DNA of 64,000 nucleotides from Bradyrhizobium ottawaense (GCF_002278135.3 NZ_CP029425.2:6362001-6426000), one strand, 5' to 3'. Positions 16,562 to 24,782 are shown, counted from the first letter of the stretch. Translations and numbers: made by a program. Notes: generated by a model not told the origin, from the sequence alone.

Positions 16562-17019
16562 GCGCGTCGTTCTCGCCGGCTCCGCTTGCGATCGACGCCA
16601 TCGGGGATGCCGATGTCGAAGAGGTCGTCGCGCTGTGGCAGCGCTGCGGCCTGACGCGGCCCTGGAACGACCCGCATGCCGACATCGCACTGGCACGGCG
16701 GCGCGATAACTCGACCGTGCTGGTCGGGCGCGACGCCGGCGCGATCGTTGCGACCGTCATGGTCGGCCATGACGGCCACCGCGGCTGGGTCTATTACGTC
16801 GCGGTCGATCCCGACGGCCGCAAGCGCGGCCATGGCCGCGTCATCATGGCCGCGGCCGAGGACTGGCTGCGCGCCGCCGGAATTTCGAAGCTGCAGCTCC
16901 TCGTCCGCCGCGAGAACGCGCAGGCCAATGCGTTCTACGGCTCGCTCGGCTTCGAGCTATCGACATCCGTGATGTTCCAGAAGTGGCTCGACGGCCGCTC
17001 CGCCACGCCAAGCAACTGA
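16558..17019 (+). CDS. GNAT family N-acetyltransferase (YpeA-like)
   Basis: A 153-residue acetyltransferase. The acetyl-CoA loop is GRKRGHGRVIM (motif A, near residue 90), preceded by the beta strand WVYYVAVDP and followed by NAQANAFYGSLGFE. It starts with GTG overlapping the dehydrogenase stop by four bases, so the two are cotranslated. The order and size fit the YpeA subgroup. The acceptor substrate is unknown. Confidence 0.85.
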   Translation: MSASFSPAPLAIDAIGDADVEEVVALWQRCGLTRPWNDPHADIALARRRDNSTVLVGRDAGAIVATVMVGHDGHRGWVYYVAVDPDGRKRGHGRVIMAAAEDWLRAAGISKLQLLVRRENAQANAFYGSLGFELSTSVMFQKWLDGRSATPSN

Positions 17020-17029
17020 GATCAGGCAA

Positions 17030-17611
17030 ATGACCATTTCCGACCGCGTCCGCATCAAGGACGTCCGCGTGCTCTCGGACGGCTGGACCACGCTGAAGAC
17101 CACCACGTTCGAGTACCGGCGCGCCAGTGGCGAGTGGCAGACGCAGCACCGCGAGACCTATGAGCGCGACAACGCCGCCGCCGTGCTGCCGTATAATCGC
17201 GCTGGGCGTACCGTGATCCTGGTGCGCCAGTTCCGCCTGCCGGCCTTCATCCGCGGCTATGACGACCTGCTGATCGAGGCCGCCGCCGGCGTGCTCGACA
17301 ACGCCGAGCCCGAAGAGCGCATCCGCGCCGAGGCCGAGGAGGAGACCGGCTATCGCCTGCACCACGTCCACAAGGTGTTCGAGGCCTTCATGAGCCCCGG
17401 CGCCATCACCGAGAAGCTGCATTTCTTCGTCGCCGAGTACGAGCCTTCGATGCGGGTCAGCGACGGCGGCGGCCTGGAGCATGAGGGCGAGGACATCGAG
17501 GTGCTGGAGCTCTCGATCGACGAGGCCCTGGCGATGATCGCCGACGGCCGCATCATCGACGCCAAGGCGATCATGCTGCTGCAATATGTGGCGCTGCATA
17601 TTTTCAGGTGA
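17030..17611 (+). CDS. nudK: NUDIX hydrolase, NudK type (GDP-mannose pyrophosphatase)
   Basis: A 193-residue Nudix protein. The Nudix helix reads AAGVLDNAEPEERIRAEAEEETGY, one residue shorter than the usual consensus and lacking the Arg, as in Escherichia coli NudK, whose box is GLLDNDEPEVCIRKEAIEE and then TGY. It is expected to hydrolyse GDP-mannose and similar sugar nucleotides to the sugar phosphate and GMP. It follows the GNAT gene by ten bases. An ADP-ribose pyrophosphatase role is the main alternative. Confidence 0.85.
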   Translation: MTISDRVRIKDVRVLSDGWTTLKTTTFEYRRASGEWQTQHRETYERDNAAAVLPYNRAGRTVILVRQFRLPAFIRGYDDLLIEAAAGVLDNAEPEERIRAEAEEETGYRLHHVHKVFEAFMSPGAITEKLHFFVAEYEPSMRVSDGGGLEHEGEDIEVLELSIDEALAMIADGRIIDAKAIMLLQYVALHIFR

Positions 17612-17756
17612 CGTGCTTACCCTCCCCCTCCAGTGAAGGGTCAGAGGCACCGCCCCACCTCATTCTGCAATTCAGGCCTGCGCCCCCCTTGCCCCCGTTG
17701 AGCAACCACAAAACTATCTCTAGTCTGTCGCCAACCAAGAACCAGGAGACGCGCCC

Positions 17757-18686
17757 ATGTCCGCGCCGCGCGACGACGAATTCGGCTTTGCGCCCGACTA
17801 TGACTCCCCCGTCCCCTACATGCAGCGCACCCGCGATTATTACGCGGCGATCGGCTACACCACCGCGTATCGCTGGGCGCATTACACCGAGGCGCCGTTC
17901 CAGCCGCTGAAGAAGCCGCTGGCAAAGTCGCGCGTGACCATCATCACGACCGCTGCGCCGTATGATCCCAGCAAGGGCGATCAGGGGCCGGGCGCGGCGT
18001 ATAATGGCGGCGCCAAGTTCTACCAGGTCTATGACGGCGACACCTCGAAAGAGCACGATCTGCGCATCTCGCATATCGGCTACGACCGCAAGCACACCTC
18101 GGCGACCGACAACGGCACCTGGTTTCCGCTGCCGCAGCTGTTGAAGGCGTCCGCCGCCGGCCGCATCGGCGAGGTCGCCCCGCGCTTCTTCGGCGCCCCG
18201 ACCAACCGCAGCCATCGCGTCACGCTTGACACGGATGCACCGGACATCCTGGCGCGCTGCCTTGCGGACAAGGTTGACGTCGCGGTGCTGGTGCCGAACT
18301 GCCCGGTCTGCCACCAGACCACCGCGCTGGTGGCGCGGCATCTGGAGCGGAACGGCATCCCGACCGTGATCATGGGCTGCGCCAAGGACATCATCGAGCA
18401 CGCCGCCGTTCCGCGCTTCCTGTTCTCCGACTTCCCGCTCGGCAATTCCGCCGGCAAGCCGCACGACGTCGCCTCGCAGGCGCAGACGCTCGAGCTGGCG
18501 CTCAAGCTGCTGGAGAGCGCGAGCGGTCCGCAGACCACGATGCAGTCGCCGCTGCGCTGGAGCGAGGATGCCTCCTGGAAGCTCGACTACAACAACGTCG
18601 CCCAGCTTTCGCCGGAAGAGCTGGCGCGCCGCCGCGCCGAATTCGACAAGCAGAAGGAGATCGCGCGCGGCAACCGCGCCGCCTGA
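17757..18686 (+). CDS. Glycine/sarcosine/betaine reductase selenoprotein-B-like protein
   Basis: A 309-residue protein resembling the selenoprotein-B/D-proline-reductase-like family that is often annotated in Bradyrhizobium. The clearest motif is VLVPNCPVCHQTTALVARHLE near residue 180, with a CPVC cysteine pair where clostridial reductases use selenocysteine. There is no in-frame TGA, so it is a Cys-only homologue. No grdA, grdC or prdA partner is present. A GGAG precedes the ATG at 17757. A family III CoA-transferase follows 38 bases later and may share its pathway. The true reaction is unknown and may not be an amino-acid reductase. Confidence 0.6.
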   Translation: MSAPRDDEFGFAPDYDSPVPYMQRTRDYYAAIGYTTAYRWAHYTEAPFQPLKKPLAKSRVTIITTAAPYDPSKGDQGPGAAYNGGAKFYQVYDGDTSKEHDLRISHIGYDRKHTSATDNGTWFPLPQLLKASAAGRIGEVAPRFFGAPTNRSHRVTLDTDAPDILARCLADKVDVAVLVPNCPVCHQTTALVARHLERNGIPTVIMGCAKDIIEHAAVPRFLFSDFPLGNSAGKPHDVASQAQTLELALKLLESASGPQTTMQSPLRWSEDASWKLDYNNVAQLSPEELARRRAEFDKQKEIARGNRAA

Positions 18687-18723
18687 CGTCCTCCGATAAC
18701 GATAATCAAAAGGGGAGAGCGAC

Positions 18724-19917
18724 GTGACGCGACCGTTCGAGGGCGTGAAGATTTTGGACTTCACCCAAGTGCTGGCCGGCCCCTATGCGAGCTACCAGCT
18801 CGCACTGCTGGGAGCCGATGTCGTCAAGGTCGAGCGGCGCGAAGGCGAGGACATGCGTCGCACGCCACTCTCACGAGAATGGGCCGAGCGCGGCCTCGCG
18901 CCGGCGTTCCAGGCCGTCAACGGCAACAAGCGCAGCCTGACGCTCGATCTGCAGAAGCCGGAGGCGATCGCGATCGTGAAGAAGCTCGCAGCGACCGTCG
19001 ACGTCGTCATGGAGAATTTCCGCCCCGGCGTGATGGACAAGCTCGGCATCGGCTATGGAGCGCTGTCGGCGATCAACCCAAAACTGATCTATTGCGCGGT
19101 GTCCGGCTTCGGCCAGACCGGCCCGGATCGCCTGCGGCCTGGCTATGACGGCAAGATGCAGGCGCTGTCGGGCATCATGGCGATCACAGGCCATCCCGAG
19201 ACGGGGCCGACGCGTGCGGGCTTTGCGGTCTGCGACGTGCTGTCGGGCGCCACCGCCGCGTTCGGCGTGTCGAGCGCGCTGTATCAGCGCGACCGCACCG
19301 GCAAGGGCCAGTTCGTCGATGTCTCCATGCTGGAGGCGACGATGGCGTTTCTATCGGGACAGATCGCGGACTGGTCGGTCGCCGGCCATCGCCAACAGCT
19401 CTCGGGCAATCAGGCGGTGAGCCGCAGGACCACGGCGAATTTGTTCAAGTGCGGCGACGGCCACATCCTGCTCGCCGTCAACAACGAGAAGCAGTACCGC
19501 GCGCTGATGGCTGCGCTTGGCCGCGAGGACACGCTGTCAGATCCGCGCTTTGCCGACTGGTTTTCCCGCAACGAGAACGAACCCGCGCTGCGCGCCATCA
19601 TCGAAGCGGCGCTGGCGGCAAAACCGGCGCGCGAATGGGAAACGATCCTGGAGGACGCCGGCGCGCCTTGCGCCAGCATCTGGAAGGTCGAGGAGGTGAT
19701 CGACCATCCGCAAATCAAGGCGCGCGGCGCGATCCAGCAGCTGGATACGCCCTACGGACAGCTGCGCTTTGCCGGCAGCGGCTTCAAGCTCGCCCATGGC
19801 GGCGGCAGGCTGGACCGGATGGCACCGGAGCTCGGCGCCGATACCGATGCGGTGCTGGGCGAGCTGGGGTTTGATGCGGCGGAGATCGCGGCGCTTAAGG
19901 CACGGGAGATTGTGTGA
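18724..19917 (+). CDS. CaiB/BaiF family III CoA-transferase
   Basis: A 397-residue class III CoA-transferase of typical length. It has the N-terminal GVKILDFTQVLAGPYASYQLALLGADVVKVE, the substrate loop NGNKRSLTLDLQKPEA, and a candidate catalytic Asp in GFAVCDVLSGATAA near residue 170. These enzymes move CoA between carboxylic acids, as in formyl-CoA, carnitine or itaconate/mesaconate metabolism. The start is GTG at 18724 behind a GGGGAGAG ribosome-binding site. Adjacent to the reductase-like gene, probably cotranscribed. Substrates are not predictable. Confidence 0.88.
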   Translation: MTRPFEGVKILDFTQVLAGPYASYQLALLGADVVKVERREGEDMRRTPLSREWAERGLAPAFQAVNGNKRSLTLDLQKPEAIAIVKKLAATVDVVMENFRPGVMDKLGIGYGALSAINPKLIYCAVSGFGQTGPDRLRPGYDGKMQALSGIMAITGHPETGPTRAGFAVCDVLSGATAAFGVSSALYQRDRTGKGQFVDVSMLEATMAFLSGQIADWSVAGHRQQLSGNQAVSRRTTANLFKCGDGHILLAVNNEKQYRALMAALGREDTLSDPRFADWFSRNENEPALRAIIEAALAAKPAREWETILEDAGAPCASIWKVEEVIDHPQIKARGAIQQLDTPYGQLRFAGSGFKLAHGGGRLDRMAPELGADTDAVLGELGFDAAEIAALKAREIV

Positions 19918-19937
19918 CGCTCCAACAAAAAACTCGG

Positions 19938-20096
19938 CCGTCGTCCCGGACAAGCGTCAGCGCAGATCCGGGACCCATAGCCACAGGATTGGGTTTGGCG
20001 AAGACTCGTGGTTATCAGCCCGCGCCACAACTTCTCCCTGGGGTTATGGGTCCCGGATCTGCGCGCGCTTTGGGCGCGCTTGTCCGGGACGACGGC
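19938..20096. repeat. Intergenic palindromic repeat, family A (copy 1)
   Basis: Outer arms CCGTCGTCCCGGACAAGCG and CGCTTGTCCGGGACGACGG are near-perfect inverse complements, with inner arms GCAGATCCGGGACCCATA and TATGGGTCCCGGATCTGC. The whole 160-base stretch can fold as one nested hairpin. It sits between the convergent CoA-transferase and SRAP genes. Related copies: 44943-45091 and 60561-60705. Confidence 0.88.
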
Positions 20097-20118
20097 GGAG
20101 TGAATGGCGCCAGCTTGG

Positions 20119-20880
20119 CTAGAACAACGACCCCTGCCCGTCATCAGATGACGCCGCCGCTTTCCGCGCCGCCTTCTTTGGCTTCGCCGCCTCTGCTTCC
20201 GCCGCCATCTCCTCCGCGCTGATCGGCAGCAGCAACTGATCGTCGTCATTGGCGACGCGGTTGACGCGGGTGGAGACCGGGTGCCAGGCGAATTCGCCGA
20301 TGCGCGGCGCCGTCATCAGCGGCAGGATCGCATCGACCTCGTCGCCCCTGATGTCGAGCCAGCGCTCGAAATCGCGCGGGCTGATGGTGACGGGCACGCG
20401 GTCATGCAGGGCGGCGAGATCCTCGCCCGCCGCGGCCGTGACGATCGCGACCGTGTCCAGCTCCTCACCGTTCGGCCCGGCCCAGGTCTCGAACAATGCG
20501 GCAAAGCCGAGCGGCGCACCGTCGGCGCGGTGGATGAAGAAGGGCTGCTTGCGGCCGTCCGCCACCTTCCATTCGTAATAGCCATCGGCCGGGATCAGGC
20601 CGCGCCGCCGGCGAATCGCGCGTTTGAAGGCGGGCTTCTCCAGCACCGTCTCGGAGCGCGCATTGATCAAGAGCGTAAAGCCCTTGGGGTCCTTGACCCA
20701 GCCCGGCAACAGGCCCCAGCGCATCAGGCGAAAATGCCGCGCGCCGTTCTCGGCCAGAACGACCGGAATCGGTTGTGTCGGGGCCACATTGTACCGGGGC
20801 GGGAAATTCGGCTGCTCGATGTAGCCAAACAGTTGCCGCAAAGCCGCGGGGGCCGAAGTTATGACGAAGCGTCCACACAT
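20119..20880 (-). CDS. yedK: SOS response-associated peptidase (SRAP/HMCES, YedK-like)
   Basis: A 253-residue SRAP protein. Cys2 directly after the initiator Met (MCGRFV) is the residue that crosslinks to abasic sites in single-stranded DNA. The other active-site elements are present: Asn in LLINARSET, Glu in GYYEW and His in WHPVSTRVN. Family members form a thiazolidine DNA-protein crosslink that shields abasic sites. The C-terminal 35 residues are a Lys/Ala-rich tail (AKPKKAARKAAASSDD). It is a single gene, convergent with the CoA-transferase. Confidence 0.93.
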   Translation of the reverse strand: MCGRFVITSAPAALRQLFGYIEQPNFPPRYNVAPTQPIPVVLAENGARHFRLMRWGLLPGWVKDPKGFTLLINARSETVLEKPAFKRAIRRRRGLIPADGYYEWKVADGRKQPFFIHRADGAPLGFAALFETWAGPNGEELDTVAIVTAAAGEDLAALHDRVPVTISPRDFERWLDIRGDEVDAILPLMTAPRIGEFAWHPVSTRVNRVANDDDQLLLPISAEEMAAEAEAAKPKKAARKAAASSDDGQGSLF

Positions 20881-20943
20881 CCCAAGGTGTCTATATAGGG
20901 TCCGTTCAGGTCCTTTTAACCCCGAACGTTAACACTGCGGCAG

Positions 20944-21444
20944 ATGAGCTCAACGGCCTCCCAACCCGCGCGGACGCATGCACAGACGGGCCCCGAGGCC
21001 GCCGACTGGGCCGAGCGGCTGCGCGTGGCCAATATCAACCCGCGGACCGGGCTTGCCACCGACTATCTCAACCATTTCAATGAAGCCGTGATGCTGCTGG
21101 AAATGGTTCCGGACATGCCGGAATGCGCGGAAGATTTCTTGACCTGGTCGCCGCTGTCCTATGCCGAGCATTTCACGGCATCGAACTTCAAGGCGCGGGA
21201 CCTGGCCATCGAGGCCTATGAGAAGGCCAACCCCAACGTGCGCGCCCAGTTCGACCACATCACCGATACCATGACCTCGATCCTGACAGCGGTCGGCTCG
21301 GCCATGCGCGAGGTCGAAAAGGACACGACCCGCGTCCGCCTCGCCGAGCAGGCCACGCTCTGGGTCAAGCCGCTGATCGCCGCCTGCGGCGGCATCATCA
21401 ATGGCGGGGCGGAAGCCGACGTCGACACCATCATGGCGAACTGA
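20944..21444 (+). CDS. Conserved hypothetical protein (alphaproteobacterial)
   Basis: A 166-residue soluble protein, mostly helical, with no domain I can name. Recognisable stretches are DYLNHFNEAVMLLEMVPDMP and WVKPLIAACGGIINGG. It starts 63 bases from the divergent SRAP gene, and a Nudix gene follows after four bases, so the two are likely an operon. The coding pattern is normal for this genome. Function unknown. Confidence 0.7.
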   Translation: MSSTASQPARTHAQTGPEAADWAERLRVANINPRTGLATDYLNHFNEAVMLLEMVPDMPECAEDFLTWSPLSYAEHFTASNFKARDLAIEAYEKANPNVRAQFDHITDTMTSILTAVGSAMREVEKDTTRVRLAEQATLWVKPLIAACGGIINGGAEADVDTIMAN

Positions 21445-21447
21445 GCT

Positions 21448-21882
21448 GTGGTTGCCGTCGTCCAGCCCACCCATCCCCAGCTCGCCGTCAGCGCCGCCAT
21501 TTTCCGCGACGGCAAGGTGCTGCTGACCCGCCGCGCCCGGTCGCCCGCCAAGGGCTTCTATTCGCTACCGGGCGGCCGGGTCGAATTCGGCGAGTCGCTG
21601 CACCAGGCCCTGAGCCGCGAGGTCGACGAGGAGACCGGGCTCGACATCGCGATCGTCGGCCTCGCCGGCTGGCGCGAGGTGCTGCCGGCGGCGGCCGGCG
21701 CCGGCCATTATCTGATCATGTCGTTTGCCGCCCGCTGGGTAGCCCGGGAGACGGTCCTGAACGACGAGCTCGACGACTACCGCTGGATCGCCCCCGACGC
21801 TCTGGCGGACCCCGGAGACCTCAAGCTGACCGGAGGACTGGAGGAGGTCATCCAGTCCGCCGCGCGGCTGATTGGAGCCTAG
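21448..21882 (+). CDS. NUDIX hydrolase (ADP-ribose/NTP pyrophosphatase type)
   Basis: A 144-residue Nudix protein with a complete box GGRVEFGESLHQALSREV followed by DEETGL, matching GX5EX7REUXEEXGU, so the metal-binding glutamates are in place. Its size resembles ADP-ribose pyrophosphatases and MutT-like enzymes. It starts with GTG at 21448, four bases after the upstream hypothetical gene. The substrate is unknown. Confidence 0.85.
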   Translation: MVAVVQPTHPQLAVSAAIFRDGKVLLTRRARSPAKGFYSLPGGRVEFGESLHQALSREVDEETGLDIAIVGLAGWREVLPAAAGAGHYLIMSFAARWVARETVLNDELDDYRWIAPDALADPGDLKLTGGLEEVIQSAARLIGA

Positions 21883-21896
21883 CTGGCGCCGTGAGC

Positions 21897-21930
21897 TCCA
21901 CCTCTCCCGCGAGCGGGAGAGGGAGCGCAC
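21897..21930. repeat. Short palindrome related to family H
   Basis: CTCCACCTCTCCCGCGAGCGGGAGAGGGAG forms a tight hairpin with arms CTCTCCCGC and GCGGGAGAG. It shares its arms with the longer element at 47630-47752. It could help end transcription of the Nudix gene. Confidence 0.55.
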
Positions 21931-21984
21931 CGCCCGTGTGGCTCACCTTGCTTCCCCGGCCCCGACGGGGCATACACCCCGCCG

Positions 21985-22362
21985 ATGTCGACGCGATTTC
22001 TGGTCATTTTTGCCCTGATTCTCGCCTGCGCCTCCGGGCCCACGAGGGCCCAGGACGTGGCGGCGCCGTTCGACGCCGATTTGCAGCGGCTGGCCGAGAT
22101 CCTCGGCGGGCTGCACTATCTGCGCGGCATCTGCGGGTCCAACGAGGGCAACAAATGGCGCAACGAGATGCAGGCGCTGATCGATGCCGAAACCCCCTCC
22201 GGGGAGCGCCGCACCCGCATGATCGCCGGCTTCAACCGCGGCTATAACGGCTTTCAGCAGACCTATCGGAGCTGCACGCCCGCCGCCACCGTCGCGATCC
22301 GCCGATACATCGAGGAAGGCTCGAAGATCTCGCGGGATCTCACGGCGCGCTACGCGAACTAG
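21985..22362 (+). CDS. TIGR02301 family secreted protein
   Basis: A 125-residue protein with a signal peptide (MSTRFLVIFALILACASGPTRAQ, cleavage probably after GPTRA). The mature part contains LAEILGGLHYLRGICG and NRGYNGFQQTYRSCTPAA. The two conserved cysteines may form a periplasmic disulfide. This layout matches the Rhizobiales-restricted family TIGR02301, whose function is unknown. It stands as a single gene after a short palindrome. Confidence 0.82.
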   Translation: MSTRFLVIFALILACASGPTRAQDVAAPFDADLQRLAEILGGLHYLRGICGSNEGNKWRNEMQALIDAETPSGERRTRMIAGFNRGYNGFQQTYRSCTPAATVAIRRYIEEGSKISRDLTARYAN

Positions 22363-22375
22363 GTTCTCTCCACTG

Positions 22376-22475
22376 TCATTCCGGGGCTCGCGTAGCGAGA
22401 GCCCGGAATCCATTTCGCGGCAGTGTCTGCGGCACGATGGATTCCGGGTTCGCGCTACGCGCGCCCCGGAATGAC
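22376..22475. repeat. Intergenic palindromic repeat, family C (copy 1)
   Basis: Arms TCATTCCGGGGCTCGCG and GCGCGCCCCGGAATGA, with inner GAGCCCGGAATCCAT and ATGGATTCCGGG, make a nested hairpin of about 100 bases. The second copy is at 53584-53683. Confidence 0.85.
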
Positions 22476-22617
22476 AGCGTGGCTGGAACCCTGACATCGA
22501 CTTTGTACACAGCCGTTAACCGTTCTTAAAGATGTGGCCTAGCGGTCGTTAATGCGCGTGCTACACCTCTCGCACAGCGCATCGCCGTGGATCGCGCCCC
22601 AGCCCCGATCGAGTTTC

Positions 22618-22884
22618 ATGAGCCAGCCGATTTCCTACGCCCCCGACCGCGCGCCGCTGCCCGATCACGAGCAGAAGCAGGCCGCACTGAGTTATCTCAA
22701 CGAGGCCTGGGCCGAAGCGCGCCATGAGGGCGTCGACGGCGACTGCCTTGCACAGGCGAGCCTGTTTGCGGCCTTCGCCGAACTCGTCGGCACCTACGGC
22801 GAGGACGCGGTCGCCAAGTTCGTCGAGGGTTTTCCCGGCCGCATCCGCAACGGCGAGTTCTCAGTCACGCTCGCAAGGCAGTAA
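22618..22884 (+). CDS. Hypothetical protein (88 aa)
   Basis: An acidic 88-residue soluble protein (MSQPISYAPDRAPLPDHEQ...), helical, with the ending FVEGFPGRIRNGEFSVTLARQ. The ATG at 22618 is chosen over 22552 because the extra 22 residues look non-coding. It is preceded by an AT-richer stretch (GTTAACCGTTCTTAAAG) suited to a promoter and followed by a GC-rich hairpin. Unknown function. Confidence 0.6.
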   Translation: MSQPISYAPDRAPLPDHEQKQAALSYLNEAWAEARHEGVDGDCLAQASLFAAFAELVGTYGEDAVAKFVEGFPGRIRNGEFSVTLARQ

Positions 22885-22903
22885 TCCCTCGTCACGAAAA
22901 TGA

Positions 22904-22922
22904 CCCCGCCACGCGGGCGGGG
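22904..22922 (+). terminator. Possible hairpin terminator
   Basis: CCCCGCC (22904-22910) pairs with GGCGGGG (22916-22922) across a 5-base loop, 20 bases after the stop at 22884. No T-run follows. The remaining bases up to 23078 show nothing convincing. Confidence 0.3.
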
Positions 22923-23078
22923 CCAGTCAACGGATGAATGACTTTGCGAACGGATTTGGCGAAAGCCTTCGCGAAGTCTGCCGCGTTTATCGCACGGAAG
23001 CCGCTTGCCGCGGACAAGCATTAGTCTCGCGGCGGCCGGGAGATGTTCCCGCGGCGATCAGGAACTTGCTCCCTCCCC

Positions 23079-23399
23079 TCACGGCTCGACCTTGAGCGTC
23101 GCTTTCATGTTGGGATGATAGCGGCAGTAATAGTCGATCACTCCCGCCTTCTTCAGAACCGATGTCGCCGACTTCTTCGGCGGCAATGTCACGTCGAAAT
23201 CGCCATTCTTCGCCGTGGCGGTGTGGGCGAAGACGTCCTTGTTGATCCAATTGATGGTGTCGCCGACCTTGGCCGACACATCGGCCGGAGATATCTCGAG
23301 GTTCTCCATCGTGATCTCGATGGTCGCGGCGCGCGCCGGGGCGACCATCGCCGCAAGGACAAGTGCTATGGCGATCGAAGCCAGTCGCTCCGGCATCAT
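23079..23399 (-). CDS. Periplasmic cupredoxin (amicyanin/plastocyanin-like)
   Basis: A 106-residue exported blue-copper protein. A signal peptide (about 24 residues, ending APARA) is followed by a single cupredoxin domain. The copper ligands are visible: His in DVFAHTATAK and the Cys/His/Met trio in YYCRYHPNMKA. It is an electron carrier or copper-handling protein in the periplasm. It lies eight bases after the DUF4142 gene on the same strand, downstream of an ECF sigma factor and its predicted promoter, so a stress-related role is likely. Confidence 0.87.
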   Translation of the reverse strand: MMPERLASIAIALVLAAMVAPARAATIEITMENLEISPADVSAKVGDTINWINKDVFAHTATAKNGDFDVTLPPKKSATSVLKKAGVIDYYCRYHPNMKATLKVEP

Positions 23400-23407
23400 T
23401 GCCTCCC

Positions 23408-23941
23408 CTATTTCAGCTCTGCCGCAACGTGCTCGGCGTGTTGCTGATGGCCCTGGAAGATCTTCAGGCCGGTCTGCAGCAGGCTCTTCAGCTCCGCATT
23501 GTTCGCCGACGGAATCAGCTGGGTCTCCAGCGCGCCGTTGACCGCCTTGTGGTAGGCGACCTCGTTGGCGACATAGGCCTTGTCGAAGGCGGCGCCACTG
23601 AGCTTGTCGAGCTCGGCCAGCTTGTCGCTCGCCTGCTTCGACAGCGACTTGCTGGTGTCGTTGTCTTCAGGCGTGACGTTCAGCTTCTTGACCAGCGCGA
23701 GCGCCTGCTTGTTGACCGCCTCGTGGTCGCGCAGCATGTCCTCGGCAAACGCCTTGACGTCCTTGTTCTGTGCCTTCTTCTGCGCCTGCTTGGCGGCGTT
23801 GATGTCGATCACGCCGGCGGTGTAGGCGATGTGGGCGATCTGGGGATCGGTGGGCTTGTCGGCTGCGCCGGCGCTTTGCAGCAGCGCGGGGCCAGACAAC
23901 AGAATTGCCGCGGCGATCGCCGCGCTCCGTCGGGTGAACAT
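23408..23941 (-). CDS. DUF4142 exported protein
   Basis: A 177-residue protein with a signal peptide (ending QSAGA) and a DUF4142 four-helix, ferritin-like domain. Recognisable elements are DINAAKQAQKKAQNKDVKAFA, ML-RDHEAVNKQAL and FQGHQQHAEHVAAEL. Family members are periplasmic or outer-membrane proteins of unknown function, often under ECF or general-stress control in rhizobia. The ATG at 23941 follows a predicted ECF promoter. Probably cotranscribed with the cupredoxin. Confidence 0.85.
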   Translation of the reverse strand: MFTRRSAAIAAAILLSGPALLQSAGAADKPTDPQIAHIAYTAGVIDINAAKQAQKKAQNKDVKAFAEDMLRDHEAVNKQALALVKKLNVTPEDNDTSKSLSKQASDKLAELDKLSGAAFDKAYVANEVAYHKAVNGALETQLIPSANNAELKSLLQTGLKIFQGHQQHAEHVAAELK

Positions 23942-23993
23942 GGCTCGATACTCCTGTGGTGCCGGACGCTGGCCGGCGCGTTGCTTCACAGGG

Positions 23994-24023
23994 ATTGGAT
24001 GCGAGTTTCGAGCAAACGTTCCC
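23994..24023 (-). promoter_or_regulatory. Predicted ECF-sigma promoter of the DUF4142-cupredoxin unit
   Basis: On the minus strand GGGAAC (24023-24018) is followed after 16 bases by CATCCAAT (24001-23994). The same GGAAC-N16-CATCCAAT arrangement occurs before the sigma gene itself (24754-24782). It lies about 50 bases upstream of the DUF4142 start. Confidence 0.75.
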
Positions 24024-24029
24024 GAAAAA

Positions 24030-24722
24030 TTACGCCCCGACGCCAAGGCGCCCCAGCACGGCCTCGGTCAGGCGCTCGCAGCGCTGTCCGGCGAACGGAA
24101 ACGCGTCCATCACGACGGGGCCGATCTTCTTCTCGACGTTCTCGCGCAGCAGGGTGCGCGCACGATGCAGCCGCGTCTTGACGGTCTCCGGCTTGATGCC
24201 GAGCAGCCCGGCCGTCTCCTCCATGCTCATGGCCTCCATCACCCGCGCGATGAAGACCATGCGGTAGACGTCGGGCAATTCATCGACCGCGTGTTCGACG
24301 ACGCGCTGGATCTCGCGTTGGGCCATGGATTTTTCCGGATCGGTTGCGGCGGACGAAAGGGGAAACTGGATGATCTGTGCTTCCAGCGTTGCCTCCGGCA
24401 CCGATCCCAGCTCGACCTGCGGCTTCCGACTGCGCAAGCGTCCGAGCGCGTCGTTGATCGCAATGCGCGACAACCAGGTCGACAGCGCGGCTTCACCCAG
24501 AAAACCGTCGAGATGTGTGAAGGCGCGGACGTAGGTTTCCTGCACCACGTCCTCGGCCTCGCTGTCGCTGCGCAGGATGCCGCGGGCGAGGCGATAGAGC
24601 CTGCGGTTGTTGGCCTGCATGATCTCGCGGAGCGCGGCCTCGTCACGGCGCCGCGCGCGCTCGATCAGCTCGGATTCCGACGTCCTGAGGCCGGCGGACA
24701 GGCCGGCTGCGGTCCCTGGCAT
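24030..24722 (-). CDS. ECF RNA polymerase sigma factor (ECF26-like)
   Basis: A 230-residue sigma-70 family ECF factor. Region 2 has RRLYRLARGILRSDSEAEDVVQE followed by TYVRAFTH; region 4 has LPDVYRMVFIARVMEAMSMEETA and GIKPETVKTRLHRAR. A short C-terminal extension ending in AGQRCERLTEAVLGRL is present. No anti-sigma gene adjoins it. The longest frame starts at 24755, but that ATG overlaps the -10 of the predicted autoregulatory promoter. The ATG at 24722, with AAGGTG six bases before it, is therefore the likelier start. Immediate targets appear to be itself and the downstream DUF4142-cupredoxin pair. Confidence 0.9.
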   Translation of the reverse strand: MPGTAAGLSAGLRTSESELIERARRRDEAALREIMQANNRRLYRLARGILRSDSEAEDVVQETYVRAFTHLDGFLGEAALSTWLSRIAINDALGRLRSRKPQVELGSVPEATLEAQIIQFPLSSAATDPEKSMAQREIQRVVEHAVDELPDVYRMVFIARVMEAMSMEETAGLLGIKPETVKTRLHRARTLLRENVEKKIGPVVMDAFPFAGQRCERLTEAVLGRLGVGA

Positions 24723-24753
24723 GGCGGGCACCTTATCTCCATTGGTTCCGGAC

Positions 24754-24782
24754 ATTGGATGCCGGCCGGGGGAAAAGGTTCC
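24754..24782 (-). promoter_or_regulatory. Predicted autoregulatory ECF promoter
   Basis: On the minus strand GGAACC begins at 24782 and CATCCAAT occupies 24761-24754. Exactly 16 bases lie between GGAAC and CATCCAAT, the same spacing as in the element at 23994-24023. The -10 overlaps the first possible ATG (24755), so translation should begin at 24722. Confidence 0.72.

Noticed and set aside
22935..23100. A 55-codon plus-strand frame starting ATGAATGACTTTGCG
   Set aside because: It ends in Pro/Arg-rich non-protein-like sequence and overlaps the 3' end of the cupredoxin gene on the other strand.
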